Assembly (NCBI GenBank): GCA_003644265.1
Contig: QNBX01000105.1
Span: 1 to 16,255 of the forward strand
Reading direction: 5' to 3'
DNA length: 16,255 nucleotides
DNA from: Planctomycetota bacterium
GTDB lineage: Bacteria > Planctomycetota > B15-G4
Below the pieces are notes generated by a model. The model was given only the letters and a program-made list of their open reading frames with translations. It had not been told where the DNA came from and did not search any database. The position numbers were made by a program, and so were the translations under genes. Below are positions 1 through 7,056 of this stretch, piece after piece (the stretch's first letter is position 1; each line of letters begins with the position of its first letter).

Positions 1-120
1 CTCGGTACCCCAGGCTAGCAAGGCCCGCGGGCAGCGGGATGAGCCAAGCGGCGCTGCTTCCGGGCGGCGGAACGCCCGGTTCAAGAGCGCGAGGCGGCCT
101 CCCGAGCCTACGGCGAAGCG

Positions 121-126
121 TATGCT
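121..126 (+). promoter_or_regulatory. Possible -10 element (TATGCT)
   Basis: TATGCT matches four of six positions of the TATAAT consensus and lies 62 nt before the ATG at 189. The same hexamer occurs before the gene starting at 6038 on the other strand. No convincing -35 box is visible, so this is only a candidate. Confidence 0.22.
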
Positions 127-188
127 CTGGAAGCAGGGCGCGCCGTACGACGGGGGGCGAGCCAGCGACTCCGTGAAGGGAGGAGAGC

Positions 189-1289
189 ATGAAGGGCAGC
201 CTGATGGTGTTGTTCACGCTGGCGGTTGCGGTTTTGTCTGCGCTGTATTTCTGGGGCTCGCCGTGGGCGGACGCCCCCCAGGAGGATGCACCGCCCGGCC
301 ACCGCGTGATCCACTCCTCGTTCTTCAATGGCAGCGTGGGCCCGGCGTTCGACGAGCAGGGCTGCCCTACCTCGGTCTCCATGGTGCTGCAGGCCGACGC
401 GATCGTGACGAAGGCGGCCCTGGTCTGGCACACGAAGTCCCCGTACGAGGGGGTGACGGACAGTGGTTCCGAGACGCCGGTGGTCCAGACCATTGAGAAC
501 GGGCTCTGGGTCGAGACCACGCTGCCTCGACAGGGCAAGCTGCGCCTCAAACATGCGTGGCCGAGCCCGCCGAACTGGCCCTGGGCGCAGTTCCTGGAGT
601 ATCACTTCGAGCTCGAGTATGTGACCGACATCGGCGACCTCGACATCGACCTCCCCGATCTTGGGGACGTGCTCGGGGACGAGACCATCCCATCTGGCGA
701 CGACGACGACAGCGAGCCCAGTGAGCCCAGGTCGATCCGCATGGACGGGCCCGATCTGCTGCTGGCATGCGGCGCTCCCGAGGTCTCCTTGCTCCTGCAG
801 GGCCCCCAGGACTACTTCAATCTGTGTGAGTGCCCGACCAACCCGCAGTGGTGGGGCACGGCACCGAAGCTCCTCTCGCCGGCGAATGGGGCCAGCGGCA
901 GCGCCGCGGGCGAGAAGCAGTGGCGCACACTCAAGTGGGCGTCCCTCACGGAGACGCCCGATTGGCATCACGCCTACTTGCTGGAAGTCCGTGTCACCGG
1001 CTGGAACAGAGATGACTTTGATGGCAGGGCAGACGAGATCTACGGCGACTGGTGCTTCGCGGATTACTACGCGAACGGCTCGCAGGGTCTAACGCTCCAG
1101 CAGTTCGATCCGGGCGATCTCGAGGGCTACTGCTACCTGGTCGTCGACCTCGCGGGCGCCTTGACCACCGAATACGAGGCGGAGTTCCACTCGGGTTACG
1201 AGTACATCTGGAGGGTGCGCGCCTTCTGTCCGGACCGGCTGGATTGCCCCACCGCCTGGAGCGACGAGACCAACTTCTGGATCGAGTAG
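189..1289 (+). CDS. Exported/membrane-anchored protein with C-terminal FnIII-like domain
   Basis: I do not recognise a named family for this 366-residue protein. Residues 1-29 form a hydrophobic N-terminal segment (about residues 4-22) that acts as signal peptide or membrane anchor, so most of the protein should lie outside the cytoplasm. The middle (about 30-225) contains several cysteines and a strongly acidic stretch with a run of four Asp near residue 177. From about residue 226 to the end there is a beta-sandwich pattern like fibronectin-III-type modules: an opening LLSPANGA, a core Trp (LKWA), AYLLEV, then YIWRVRAF and a closing WSDETNFWI. A purine-rich GGGAGGAG lies just before the ATG and fixes the start. 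The SGNH lipoprotein gene follows on the same strand after about 70 nt. A role in surface binding or envelope structure is inference only. Confidence 0.8.
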   Translation: MKGSLMVLFTLAVAVLSALYFWGSPWADAPQEDAPPGHRVIHSSFFNGSVGPAFDEQGCPTSVSMVLQADAIVTKAALVWHTKSPYEGVTDSGSETPVVQTIENGLWVETTLPRQGKLRLKHAWPSPPNWPWAQFLEYHFELEYVTDIGDLDIDLPDLGDVLGDETIPSGDDDDSEPSEPRSIRMDGPDLLLACGAPEVSLLLQGPQDYFNLCECPTNPQWWGTAPKLLSPANGASGSAAGEKQWRTLKWASLTETPDWHHAYLLEVRVTGWNRDDFDGRADEIYGDWCFADYYANGSQGLTLQQFDPGDLEGYCYLVVDLAGALTTEYEAEFHSGYEYIWRVRAFCPDRLDCPTAWSDETNFWIE

Positions 1290-1347
1290 GGGCTCCCGCT
1301 CCAGCGGGCGGCCTGCTCCGCAAGGCAGCACATGGCGCCCCCCGCGC

Positions 1348-1353
1348 TACCAT
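1348..1353 (+). promoter_or_regulatory. Possible -10 element of a leaderless transcript
   Basis: TACCAT ends seven bases before the ATG at 1361, the usual distance from a -10 hexamer to a transcription start. No ribosome-binding sequence precedes the gene, which agrees with leaderless translation. The -35 region is not recognisable. Confidence 0.3.
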
Positions 1354-1360
1354 GGTCCCC

Positions 1361-2083
1361 ATGACATCCTGGCTCTCCCGCCCCTGCGCACTGGCCCTGG
1401 CCGCTGCGCTGCTCGCAGCCTGCGGCCCGGCCGCCGCCGAGGACCGCAGCTCGGAGCAGCTGCTCGACCGCGGCCCGCCGCGCGCGCTGGCACCCGCCGT
1501 ACCCGCGCCGGTCATTCCGGCTGGCGCGCCCAAGGTGGCGTTCCTGGGCGACTCCATCACCGCCGGCCTGCACCTGCCCCAGGACGTGGGCTTCCCCGCC
1601 GTGGTGCAGCGCCTGCTGGCCGCGCGCGAGCTGCCCTTCGAGCTCGTGCTGGCCGGCGTGTCGGGCGACACTAGCGCCGGCGGCCTGCGCCGAATCGACT
1701 GGGTGCTCAAGAGCAAGCCCGACGTCGTGATCATCGAGCTGGGCGGCAACGACGGCCTGCGCGGCAAGCCCGTGGACGACATCAAGGCCAACCTGGCCGC
1801 CATCGTGCAGCGGGTGCGCGCGGCCGGCGCCCGCCCCGTGCTGCTGGGCATGCTGCTGCCGCCCAACTACGGGCAGGCCTACACCACGTCGTTCTCCGAC
1901 ATGTACGAGCAGCTGGCCCACGAGCTCGAGCTGGACTTCGTTCCGGGCTTCATGCGCCGCGTGGGCATGCATCCCGAGCTGATGCTGGGCGACATGCTCC
2001 ACCCCAACGCAGATGGACACGCGCAGCTGGCCGAGGTGCTGGAGCCGCTGCTGGCGCAGGTGCTGCGAGCCGTCAGCTCGTAG
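1361..2083 (+). CDS. SGNH/GDSL-family esterase lipoprotein (TesA/arylesterase-like)
   Basis: This is a predicted lipid-anchored hydrolase of the SGNH/GDSL superfamily (esterase, lysophospholipase or thioesterase type). From the ATG at 1361 it has 240 residues. The N-terminus is a lipoprotein signal with lipobox LAAC at residues 18-21, so Cys21 should be lipidated. Block I is GDSITAG with nucleophile Ser65, followed by the GVSGDTSAGG block. Block III is GGND with Asn130 in the oxyanion hole. The final dyad is in DMLHPNADGH with Asp211 and His214. All catalytic positions are present, and length and motif order fit the E. coli TesA-like group. A second in-frame ATG lies at 1352. I prefer 1361 because a TACCAT -10-like hexamer sits seven bases upstream, a leaderless arrangement, and there is no Shine-Dalgarno for either ATG. 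The substrate cannot be told from sequence. Confidence 0.9.
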   Translation: MTSWLSRPCALALAAALLAACGPAAAEDRSSEQLLDRGPPRALAPAVPAPVIPAGAPKVAFLGDSITAGLHLPQDVGFPAVVQRLLAARELPFELVLAGVSGDTSAGGLRRIDWVLKSKPDVVIIELGGNDGLRGKPVDDIKANLAAIVQRVRAAGARPVLLGMLLPPNYGQAYTTSFSDMYEQLAHELELDFVPGFMRRVGMHPELMLGDMLHPNADGHAQLAEVLEPLLAQVLRAVSS

Positions 2084-2199
2084 GGCGCTGCCCCACGGAA
2101 CCGGACGCGCACCAGGCCTCCCCGAGCTGGAACGCCCGCTCCGGCGGCGGCACGCGCTCCGGCTCCCTCGACACCTCCTCGGCCCGTGGAGTCGTCGGG

Positions 2200-2205
2200 T
2201 AGACT
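2200..2205 (+). promoter_or_regulatory. Possible -10 element (TAGACT) for the multicopper oxidase
   Basis: TAGACT fits the TANNNT form of a -10 box in GC-rich bacteria and lies 83 nt before the ATG at 2283, just upstream of an inverted repeat at 2214-2248. No clear -35 sequence is seen. Confidence 0.22.
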
Positions 2206-2213
2206 CATGAACG

Positions 2214-2248
2214 GAAGCGCGCCTCCTCTCTCGTCTGGGGGGCGCTTC
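2214..2248 (+). repeat. Inverted repeat in the leader of the multicopper oxidase gene
   Basis: GAAGCGC (2214-2220) is perfectly complementary to GCGCTTC (2242-2248). After one mismatch two further C:G pairs extend the stem inwards. It lies 34 nt before the ATG at 2283 and could form a leader hairpin or be an operator; no T-run follows, so it is not a classical terminator. Confidence 0.35.
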
Positions 2249-2282
2249 GCAAGACGGACCCACGGCCGCTGGAGTTGGATCG

Positions 2283-4370
2283 ATGCAGACCACCGTGACT
2301 CGAATCTGGCCGCTGCTCCCCATGCTCGCGCTGGCTGTGTGTGCGTCGGCGGCGTCAGCCCAGCTCAGCCCGTTCGTCGAGCCGCCCGTGGCCGCGGACG
2401 TCAACCCTGACCCGACCATCGTCGAGGTGTTCCTCGAGGCGGCCGAAGCCGACATCGAGTACGTCGAGGGCGTGGCCACGTCCGTGTTCGCCTACAACGG
2501 CAGCATCCCCGGACCGACCATCGAAGCCAACCTGGGCGACACGCTCATCGTGCACTTCACGAACAACCTGTCCGAGGAGACGACGGTCCACTGGCACGGG
2601 GTCGAGACCCCCGCGATCATGGACGGCAGCCACATCGCGCAGCGCCCGGTGGCGGCGAACGGCGGCACCTTCACCTACGAGTTCACGCTGCTCGACGCGA
2701 GCCTGTTCTGGTACCACCCGCACGTCCGCACCGACGTGCAGGTCGAGAAGGGGCTCTACGGCGCGCTGCTGGTGCACGACCCCGTGACGGACGCCGCGCT
2801 GGGCCTGCCCACCAGCGAACGCATTCTGATACTCGACGACGTGCAGCTCGACGAGTCCGGCCAGATCGCACCAGCGATCCCCAGCGACCCGCTCGAGAAG
2901 GTCACCACGATCCTCAACGGACGCCTGGGCGAGGTGCTGCTCGTCAACGGCGTCCCCGCGCCCGTGAGCCTGCCCGTCACCAACGGCGTGCCCGAGCGCT
3001 GGCGCATCGTGAACGTGGCCAACTCGCGCTTCTTCCGCATGGGCTGGGACGGCGACCAGACCATCTGGCGCATCGGCGGCGACGGCGGCCTGCTCGAGCA
3101 TCCGCTGGAGCCCCAGCCGTACGTCAGCTCGACGGACGCACCCGATCGCGGCGGCAGCTACGAGCACGGCGGCAGCGCCGACCCGAACGAGGGCATCTTC
3201 CTCACCAACGGCGAGCGGGCCGATGTCGTCTGGGAGCCCTTCGCGAACGACGGCGGCACCCAGCTCGTGTCCAACTACGACTGGCACAAGGGCTCGCATA
3301 GCGCGGCCTTCGACCCGCGCACTGGCAACATCGTGCTGGGCGACCTGCTCAGCGACGGCACCGCGCCGTCCACTCCGCTGCTGCTCGTCGAGGTCTCCGG
3401 CCCGCTCGGCGGCGGGCCGCTGTATGAACCTCCGGCACTGCTGAGTGACATCGAAGAGCTCGACCCCAACGAGGTGGTCGGCACGATGACCCTGCACATG
3501 GGCCACACGCCCCCGCCCCTGCCGCCGAGCGGCGACGTCGGGATGTTCATCCAGCTGAAGGCCCCCGGACAGCCGATCCCGTTCGCCCAGCTCACCAGCC
3601 TCGACGCGCGCGATGTGCTGGTGGGCGAGACGTGGATCTGGGAGGTCGTGAACCTGAGTCACATGGACCACCCGTTCCACACCCACGGATTCTTCTTCGA
3701 GCCCTTCGAGATCGAGTACCAGGACGACGTCGTGCCCGCGAACAACATCGTCGTGCCCGTCGAGGTGCTCGAGCGCAAGGACACCGTCCGGGTGCCGGCG
3801 CGTCTCGGCGAGCCCCCCGGGACGTCGCGCACGATCCTGCGCGCCTACGTGAAGTTCGACGACACCGGGCGCGAGGGACTCGTGCGCGCCGAGGGCCTCG
3901 ACCCCAGCGCGAACGACTCGGGCGGCTGGCTGGCGCACTGCCACATCCTCGAACACGCAGCCAGCGGGATGATGACCTTCTTCGAGACGCGCTACGCCGA
4001 CCAGACCTTCTGGCTGCTCGGCGCGGGGCTGGCCGGCACCACAGGCATCCCTCAGCTGCGCGGGAGCGGCCAACTCACCAGCGGCAGCCCGGTGGCCCTC
4101 GACCTCACGGGAGCCGTGGAGTCCACTCCCGTGTTCCTGTTCCTGGGGTTCGACCTGCTCGCGGAGCCGTTCAGGCAGGGCGTGCTCGTGCCCACGCCGG
4201 ACCTGCTGTTCACCCTCGGCACGGATGGCGCGGGCGAGCTGCATCTGGCGGACACCTGGCCCCCGGGCATGGCCGCGGGAACCGAGTTGTTCTGGCAGGC
4301 GTGGCTACCCGACGCCGGCGCGCCCGCCGGCGCCCAGGCCTCCAACGCGATCAAGTCGATCACACCCTGA
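2283..4370 (+). CDS. Secreted multicopper oxidase
   Basis: This 695-residue exported oxidase should couple one-electron oxidation of a substrate (metal ion, phenol or similar) to reduction of O2 to water. Residues 1-26 are a signal peptide ending ASAASA. All copper-binding motifs are present: HWHG at 103-106, HPH at 145-147, the third cluster HPFHTHG with His463, His466 and His468, and HCHILEH at 552-558. Cys553 and His558 bind type-1 copper, and Met563 in the following GM is the axial ligand. Residues 577-695 form an extra C-terminal domain (starting WLLGAGLAGTTG, with IPQLRGSG and SGSPVAL) outside the oxidase fold; a similar domain ends the multihaem cytochrome at 8384. GGAG at 2271-2274 is the ribosome-binding site. 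The gene appears monocistronic. The substrate is unknown; CotA/CueO-like activities are all possible. Confidence 0.95.
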   Translation: MQTTVTRIWPLLPMLALAVCASAASAQLSPFVEPPVAADVNPDPTIVEVFLEAAEADIEYVEGVATSVFAYNGSIPGPTIEANLGDTLIVHFTNNLSEETTVHWHGVETPAIMDGSHIAQRPVAANGGTFTYEFTLLDASLFWYHPHVRTDVQVEKGLYGALLVHDPVTDAALGLPTSERILILDDVQLDESGQIAPAIPSDPLEKVTTILNGRLGEVLLVNGVPAPVSLPVTNGVPERWRIVNVANSRFFRMGWDGDQTIWRIGGDGGLLEHPLEPQPYVSSTDAPDRGGSYEHGGSADPNEGIFLTNGERADVVWEPFANDGGTQLVSNYDWHKGSHSAAFDPRTGNIVLGDLLSDGTAPSTPLLLVEVSGPLGGGPLYEPPALLSDIEELDPNEVVGTMTLHMGHTPPPLPPSGDVGMFIQLKAPGQPIPFAQLTSLDARDVLVGETWIWEVVNLSHMDHPFHTHGFFFEPFEIEYQDDVVPANNIVVPVEVLERKDTVRVPARLGEPPGTSRTILRAYVKFDDTGREGLVRAEGLDPSANDSGGWLAHCHILEHAASGMMTFFETRYADQTFWLLGAGLAGTTGIPQLRGSGQLTSGSPVALDLTGAVESTPVFLFLGFDLLAEPFRQGVLVPTPDLLFTLGTDGAGELHLADTWPPGMAAGTELFWQAWLPDAGAPAGAQASNAIKSITP

Positions 4371-4379
4371 GCTGCGCGG

Positions 4380-6038
4380 CTAGCTGTCGTCCACCAGCGC
4401 CCCCTGCAAAGCCCTGCCGTCGCTCTTGGTCAGCGGCGCGCCGACCAGCGCCGCGAGGGTCGGCGCCAGGTCCAGGATCGAGGTGTCCGCAGGCAAACAG
4501 CCGGGAGCGATGCCCTGGCCCAGGAAGGCGAGCGGCACGCGGCGCTCCTCGATCCGGTCCCCGGCGAAAGCCCTGCCCGACTGCGTATTGAAGACGGCGC
4601 CCGGCTCGAGCAACAGCAGCACGTCACCGCTGCGCTCGGCGTGTAGCTCGCGCCCCCACTGGGCCAACAGCCCGCCCTCGGACGCCAGCAGGTCGGCGCG
4701 AGTGAGCGCCCGCGACACCGCGGGGAGCTGCTGCAAGCCGTCGGCGACCAGCCGCGCCGCGACGGCGGGCTCGCTGCCGGCGCGACGTGCGACCTCGTGG
4801 GAGAGGTGCAGCCAGGGCCCGGCCAGGCCCAGGGTGAAGGCGCGACCGTCGCTGACCACGTGCTGGGGATGGGCCTCCCGCAGCAGGCGCTCGGCCGGCA
4901 CGAGCATGTCGAGCGCGCCCACCAGGGAGCCCGTCCCCGCGTCCGGCCTGGCCGGCATGCCCTGGCCGGCGCAGAGCGCCAGGCTCCAGCGCCCGCTGCC
5001 CACGCGCTCATCGAGCAGCCCCAGCAGCTCACCCAGCGCCAGGTCCACGCGCAGGACCAGGTCCAGGGCCTCCTGGCTCTCGGGGCCGTAGTCGGCGCCC
5101 GCATCAGCCAGGGCGTCCAGCGCCACCAGCAGCAGGTCGGGCACGTCATCCCGCCCGAGCCCCGCGCCACCCTGCACGCGCAAGGCGGCGTCCACGGCGC
5201 CCAGCACGCTGCGGTCGGCGAAGGGTGTGCCCTGCACCGCCAGGCGCAGCCGCTTGGCCGACTCGCTCCACTCGGGCACGCCATAGGGGAACGTCGTCCC
5301 CCCGGCCCGGGGCTGCTCCCGCGCGTCGTCGTCTGGTCCGGCATGGGAGCGCCCCGTCTCCTCGTCGAACAGGCGCTCCCAGATCTGGCCCCGATGCACA
5401 GCGAGGCCACCCTGCTCGTTGAGTTCGACGAGCCACGGGGGCAATCGCGAGACATGCCGGCTCGAACCGACCCAGGTGCCCGTCGAGCCGTCGATCCAGA
5501 AGGCGCCGTCGGCCGTGGGGCCCGCCAGCAGCAACACCTCGGCGCGCCAACCCAACGCCTGCACCACGCAGCCCGGCCCGAAGCGCTGCCTGAAGGCGGC
5601 CCCAAGGGTGGGCAACTCGAGCTGGCCCGCCGAGCGCCCGCGCACATCGATCCGCGGGTCGCTCCCCACCGTCGTTGCGCGCGCATCGCTCACCGCCAGC
5701 ACGCTCTGACGCCCGGCGCGGTCGAACCACAGATCGCCCGGGACTCCCGCCCGTCCTGGCAGCATGCCCGTGGCGATCGCCGCCCGCCCCGGGGCGCGAC
5801 TGGTGACGCTGTGGGGCAGCAACGCCCGGGCCGCATGGGCGCCCTCCCGGAACAGCCGCCGGAAGCCCCCCTCGCTGAACAGCGGCTGCGCCCGCTCCAG
5901 CAGCGCCGACGAGAGGCCGTCCACCACCAGCACGACCACAAGGGCCGGCGGGTCAGCAGGGGCAGCGGCTCGCGTGACCGCAGGCTGAACCACGCTGGCC
6001 GCCACGAGACCGAGAAGCGTGAGGAGCAGGCTGCTCAT
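4380..6038 (-). CDS. Alkaline-phosphatase-superfamily protein with degenerate active site (predicted pseudoenzyme)
   Basis: This 552-residue protein has an N-terminal signal peptide (about residues 1-26) and the overall pattern of PafA-like phosphodiesterase/phosphatase proteins of the alkaline phosphatase superfamily. It has VVDG with Asp40, the IATGMLPGRAG loop, a Trp-Asp region near 181-183, TPFADRSVL (271-279), DDVPDLLLVALD (297-308), YGPES (317-321), ERSGDVLLLLEP and RRVPLAFLGQGI. The catalytic residues are mostly missing by eye alignment. The nucleophile Thr/Ser in the usual T-A-P-G-H is Arg81 (R-A-P-G-R). The metal-binding D-x-x-x-H before GP is Ala311 and Ala315. The usual ADHG is AGQG (Gly358, Gln359). 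The C-terminal HG histidine is absent around 486-491. The PafA-type Lys of K-x-R is Gly163, although Arg165 remains. The frame is intact, so this is probably a conserved non-catalytic protein rather than a decaying gene. It converges on the oxidase gene 9 nt away. Confidence 0.85.
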   Translation of the reverse strand: MSSLLLTLLGLVAASVVQPAVTRAAAPADPPALVVVLVVDGLSSALLERAQPLFSEGGFRRLFREGAHAARALLPHSVTSRAPGRAAIATGMLPGRAGVPGDLWFDRAGRQSVLAVSDARATTVGSDPRIDVRGRSAGQLELPTLGAAFRQRFGPGCVVQALGWRAEVLLLAGPTADGAFWIDGSTGTWVGSSRHVSRLPPWLVELNEQGGLAVHRGQIWERLFDEETGRSHAGPDDDAREQPRAGGTTFPYGVPEWSESAKRLRLAVQGTPFADRSVLGAVDAALRVQGGAGLGRDDVPDLLLVALDALADAGADYGPESQEALDLVLRVDLALGELLGLLDERVGSGRWSLALCAGQGMPARPDAGTGSLVGALDMLVPAERLLREAHPQHVVSDGRAFTLGLAGPWLHLSHEVARRAGSEPAVAARLVADGLQQLPAVSRALTRADLLASEGGLLAQWGRELHAERSGDVLLLLEPGAVFNTQSGRAFAGDRIEERRVPLAFLGQGIAPGCLPADTSILDLAPTLAALVGAPLTKSDGRALQGALVDDS

Positions 6039-6065
6039 GTCGCAACGTCCGAGGTGAGAAGGGCG

Positions 6066-6071
6066 AGCATA
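6066..6071 (-). promoter_or_regulatory. Possible -10 element (TATGCT) for the gene at 6038
   Basis: Read on the minus strand the hexamer is TATGCT, 27 nt before the ATG at 6038, the same sequence as at 121-126. A start about seven bases downstream would give a leader of roughly 20 nt. The -35 is unclear. Confidence 0.25.
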
Positions 6072-6138
6072 CGCCGCCAGGCTGACCGGACCGCTACTCA
6101 GCCACAGGCATCAACGGACTGCCGCCTCCGGCGACTGA

Positions 6139-6169
6139 GCGCAAGCGCATGCGCGAGACGAGCTTGCGC
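6139..6169. repeat. Perfect 8-bp inverted repeat in a divergent intergenic region
   Basis: GCGCAAGC (6139-6146) and GCTTGCGC (6162-6169) are exact reverse complements separated by 15 nt. The palindrome GCGCATGCGC (6145-6154) overlaps the left arm. It lies between the genes starting at 6038 (-) and 6296 (+), where an operator for either or both would be expected. Confidence 0.35.
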
Positions 6170-6295
6170 GATCCGCAAACCTCGCCGACGATCAGGCCGC
6201 GCTCCAGGGCAGGGCTGGGCTGGGCAGAGATCCGAGGGGACGAGCGCCGCGTGTTCGCGTGCCTGCCATTCCACACCATTGAGGAGGACTGGCAG

Positions 6296-6706
6296 ATGAG
6301 CTACCCGGGTGCCTTGACGATCACAGTCAACATCGAGTTCCCCAACGGCGACCGCACCGCCGAGCCCGTGGTCACCAACAGCTGCGACGAGATCGACAGC
6401 GTGCGCTCGACGTACAGCGCGGTGGAGTGGGCGCTGACGAGCAACCTGCCCGTGGGGAGCGACGAGAACCTCGCGCTCACCGGCGTGACCTTCTACACCG
6501 ACGCCTGCAAGCGCACGACGTTCGATCCGCCATACTTCCAGAATCCGGGCTTCAGCAACGGCCGGCGCAGCTGGGTCATCAAGTTCAACGCGGCGACCGT
6601 CCCGGATGACTCCGACCTGACCTACGACCTGCTCTACCAGGACGACCTGTTCGCCAACCTGCGCTGGGACCCGACGCTGACCATCCAGAAGCGCAACCTG
6701 GGCTGA
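6296..6706 (+). CDS. Hypothetical protein, 136 residues
   Basis: I do not recognise this family. GAGGAGG at 6281-6287 lies eight bases before the ATG at 6296 and strongly supports this start over in-frame codons further upstream, such as the ATG at 6149. There is no signal peptide or membrane segment, so it is probably cytoplasmic. The sequence alternates in a way that suggests beta strands (ALTITVNIEF near the start, SWVIKFNA near 92-99, LRWDPTLTIQKR at 122-133). It has two cysteines (30 and 71), is acidic overall, and ends with a basic patch. It is flanked by about 260 nt of intergenic DNA upstream and 350 nt downstream, so it is probably transcribed alone. A 10-bp GC palindrome (6708-6717) follows the stop. 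Confidence 0.75.
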   Translation: MSYPGALTITVNIEFPNGDRTAEPVVTNSCDEIDSVRSTYSAVEWALTSNLPVGSDENLALTGVTFYTDACKRTTFDPPYFQNPGFSNGRRSWVIKFNAATVPDDSDLTYDLLYQDDLFANLRWDPTLTIQKRNLG

Positions 6707-7056
6707 GGCGCCGGCGCTTGAACAGCCGAACGACTCAGGGCTGAGAGGTCGGCGACGCGCCGTCTGTGGCCACATGTCACCGGTGTGCGCGCCACGCAAG
6801 ACGCCGGTGGTCCTTCGCTGCTGATCGCAGCGACGGATGATCGACTTCGGGCCCCGTGCCTTCGAAACCCACTTGAATTGCCGATCTGTTGGCTTCGATG
6901 CGCCGTGTGCTGTTCCCACTTGGAGCTGGCGCCTGTGAGCATGGCCCCCTCCTGGCTGGCATTCCCCGGCCCCATGGCCATACTCTCCGCTCGTCCAGCC
7001 GATCCGGGCAGAGCCCCGGGACCGCGCACCCCCCTGAGACGCACACGGGAGCCCCC
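6707..7056. other. Intergenic region without a supportable gene
   Basis: This stretch starts with the palindrome GCGCCGGCGC (6708-6717). Around 6860-6900 it is less GC-rich than the flanking genes. Short open frames exist on both strands but have no ribosome-binding site or coherent composition. CATACT at 6979-6984 is a possible -10 element for the downstream prolyl isomerase gene, about 70 nt before its ATG. Confidence 0.5.

Noticed and set aside
60..79. CCGGGCG/CGCCCGG hairpin as terminator of a gene left of the window
   Set aside because: The stem is good, but no T-run follows and no coding sequence is visible before it, so its role cannot be supported.
1052..1360. N-terminal extension of the SGNH lipoprotein overlapping the previous gene
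   Set aside because: The lipoprotein signal peptide begins at 1361; the upstream frame overlaps a well-supported gene in another frame.
2355..4244. Open frame of 629 codons on the minus strand opposite the multicopper oxidase
   Set aside because: It is an antisense shadow from GC-rich third positions: low complexity, rich in Val, Arg, Gly and His, no recognisable domain. The opposite strand has an unmistakable gene with every copper motif.
4797..6299. Open frame of 500 codons on the plus strand opposite the phosphatase-like gene
   Set aside because: Composition is dominated by Arg, Gln, Gly and Ala with no motif, while the minus strand shows a signal peptide and family landmarks along its full length.
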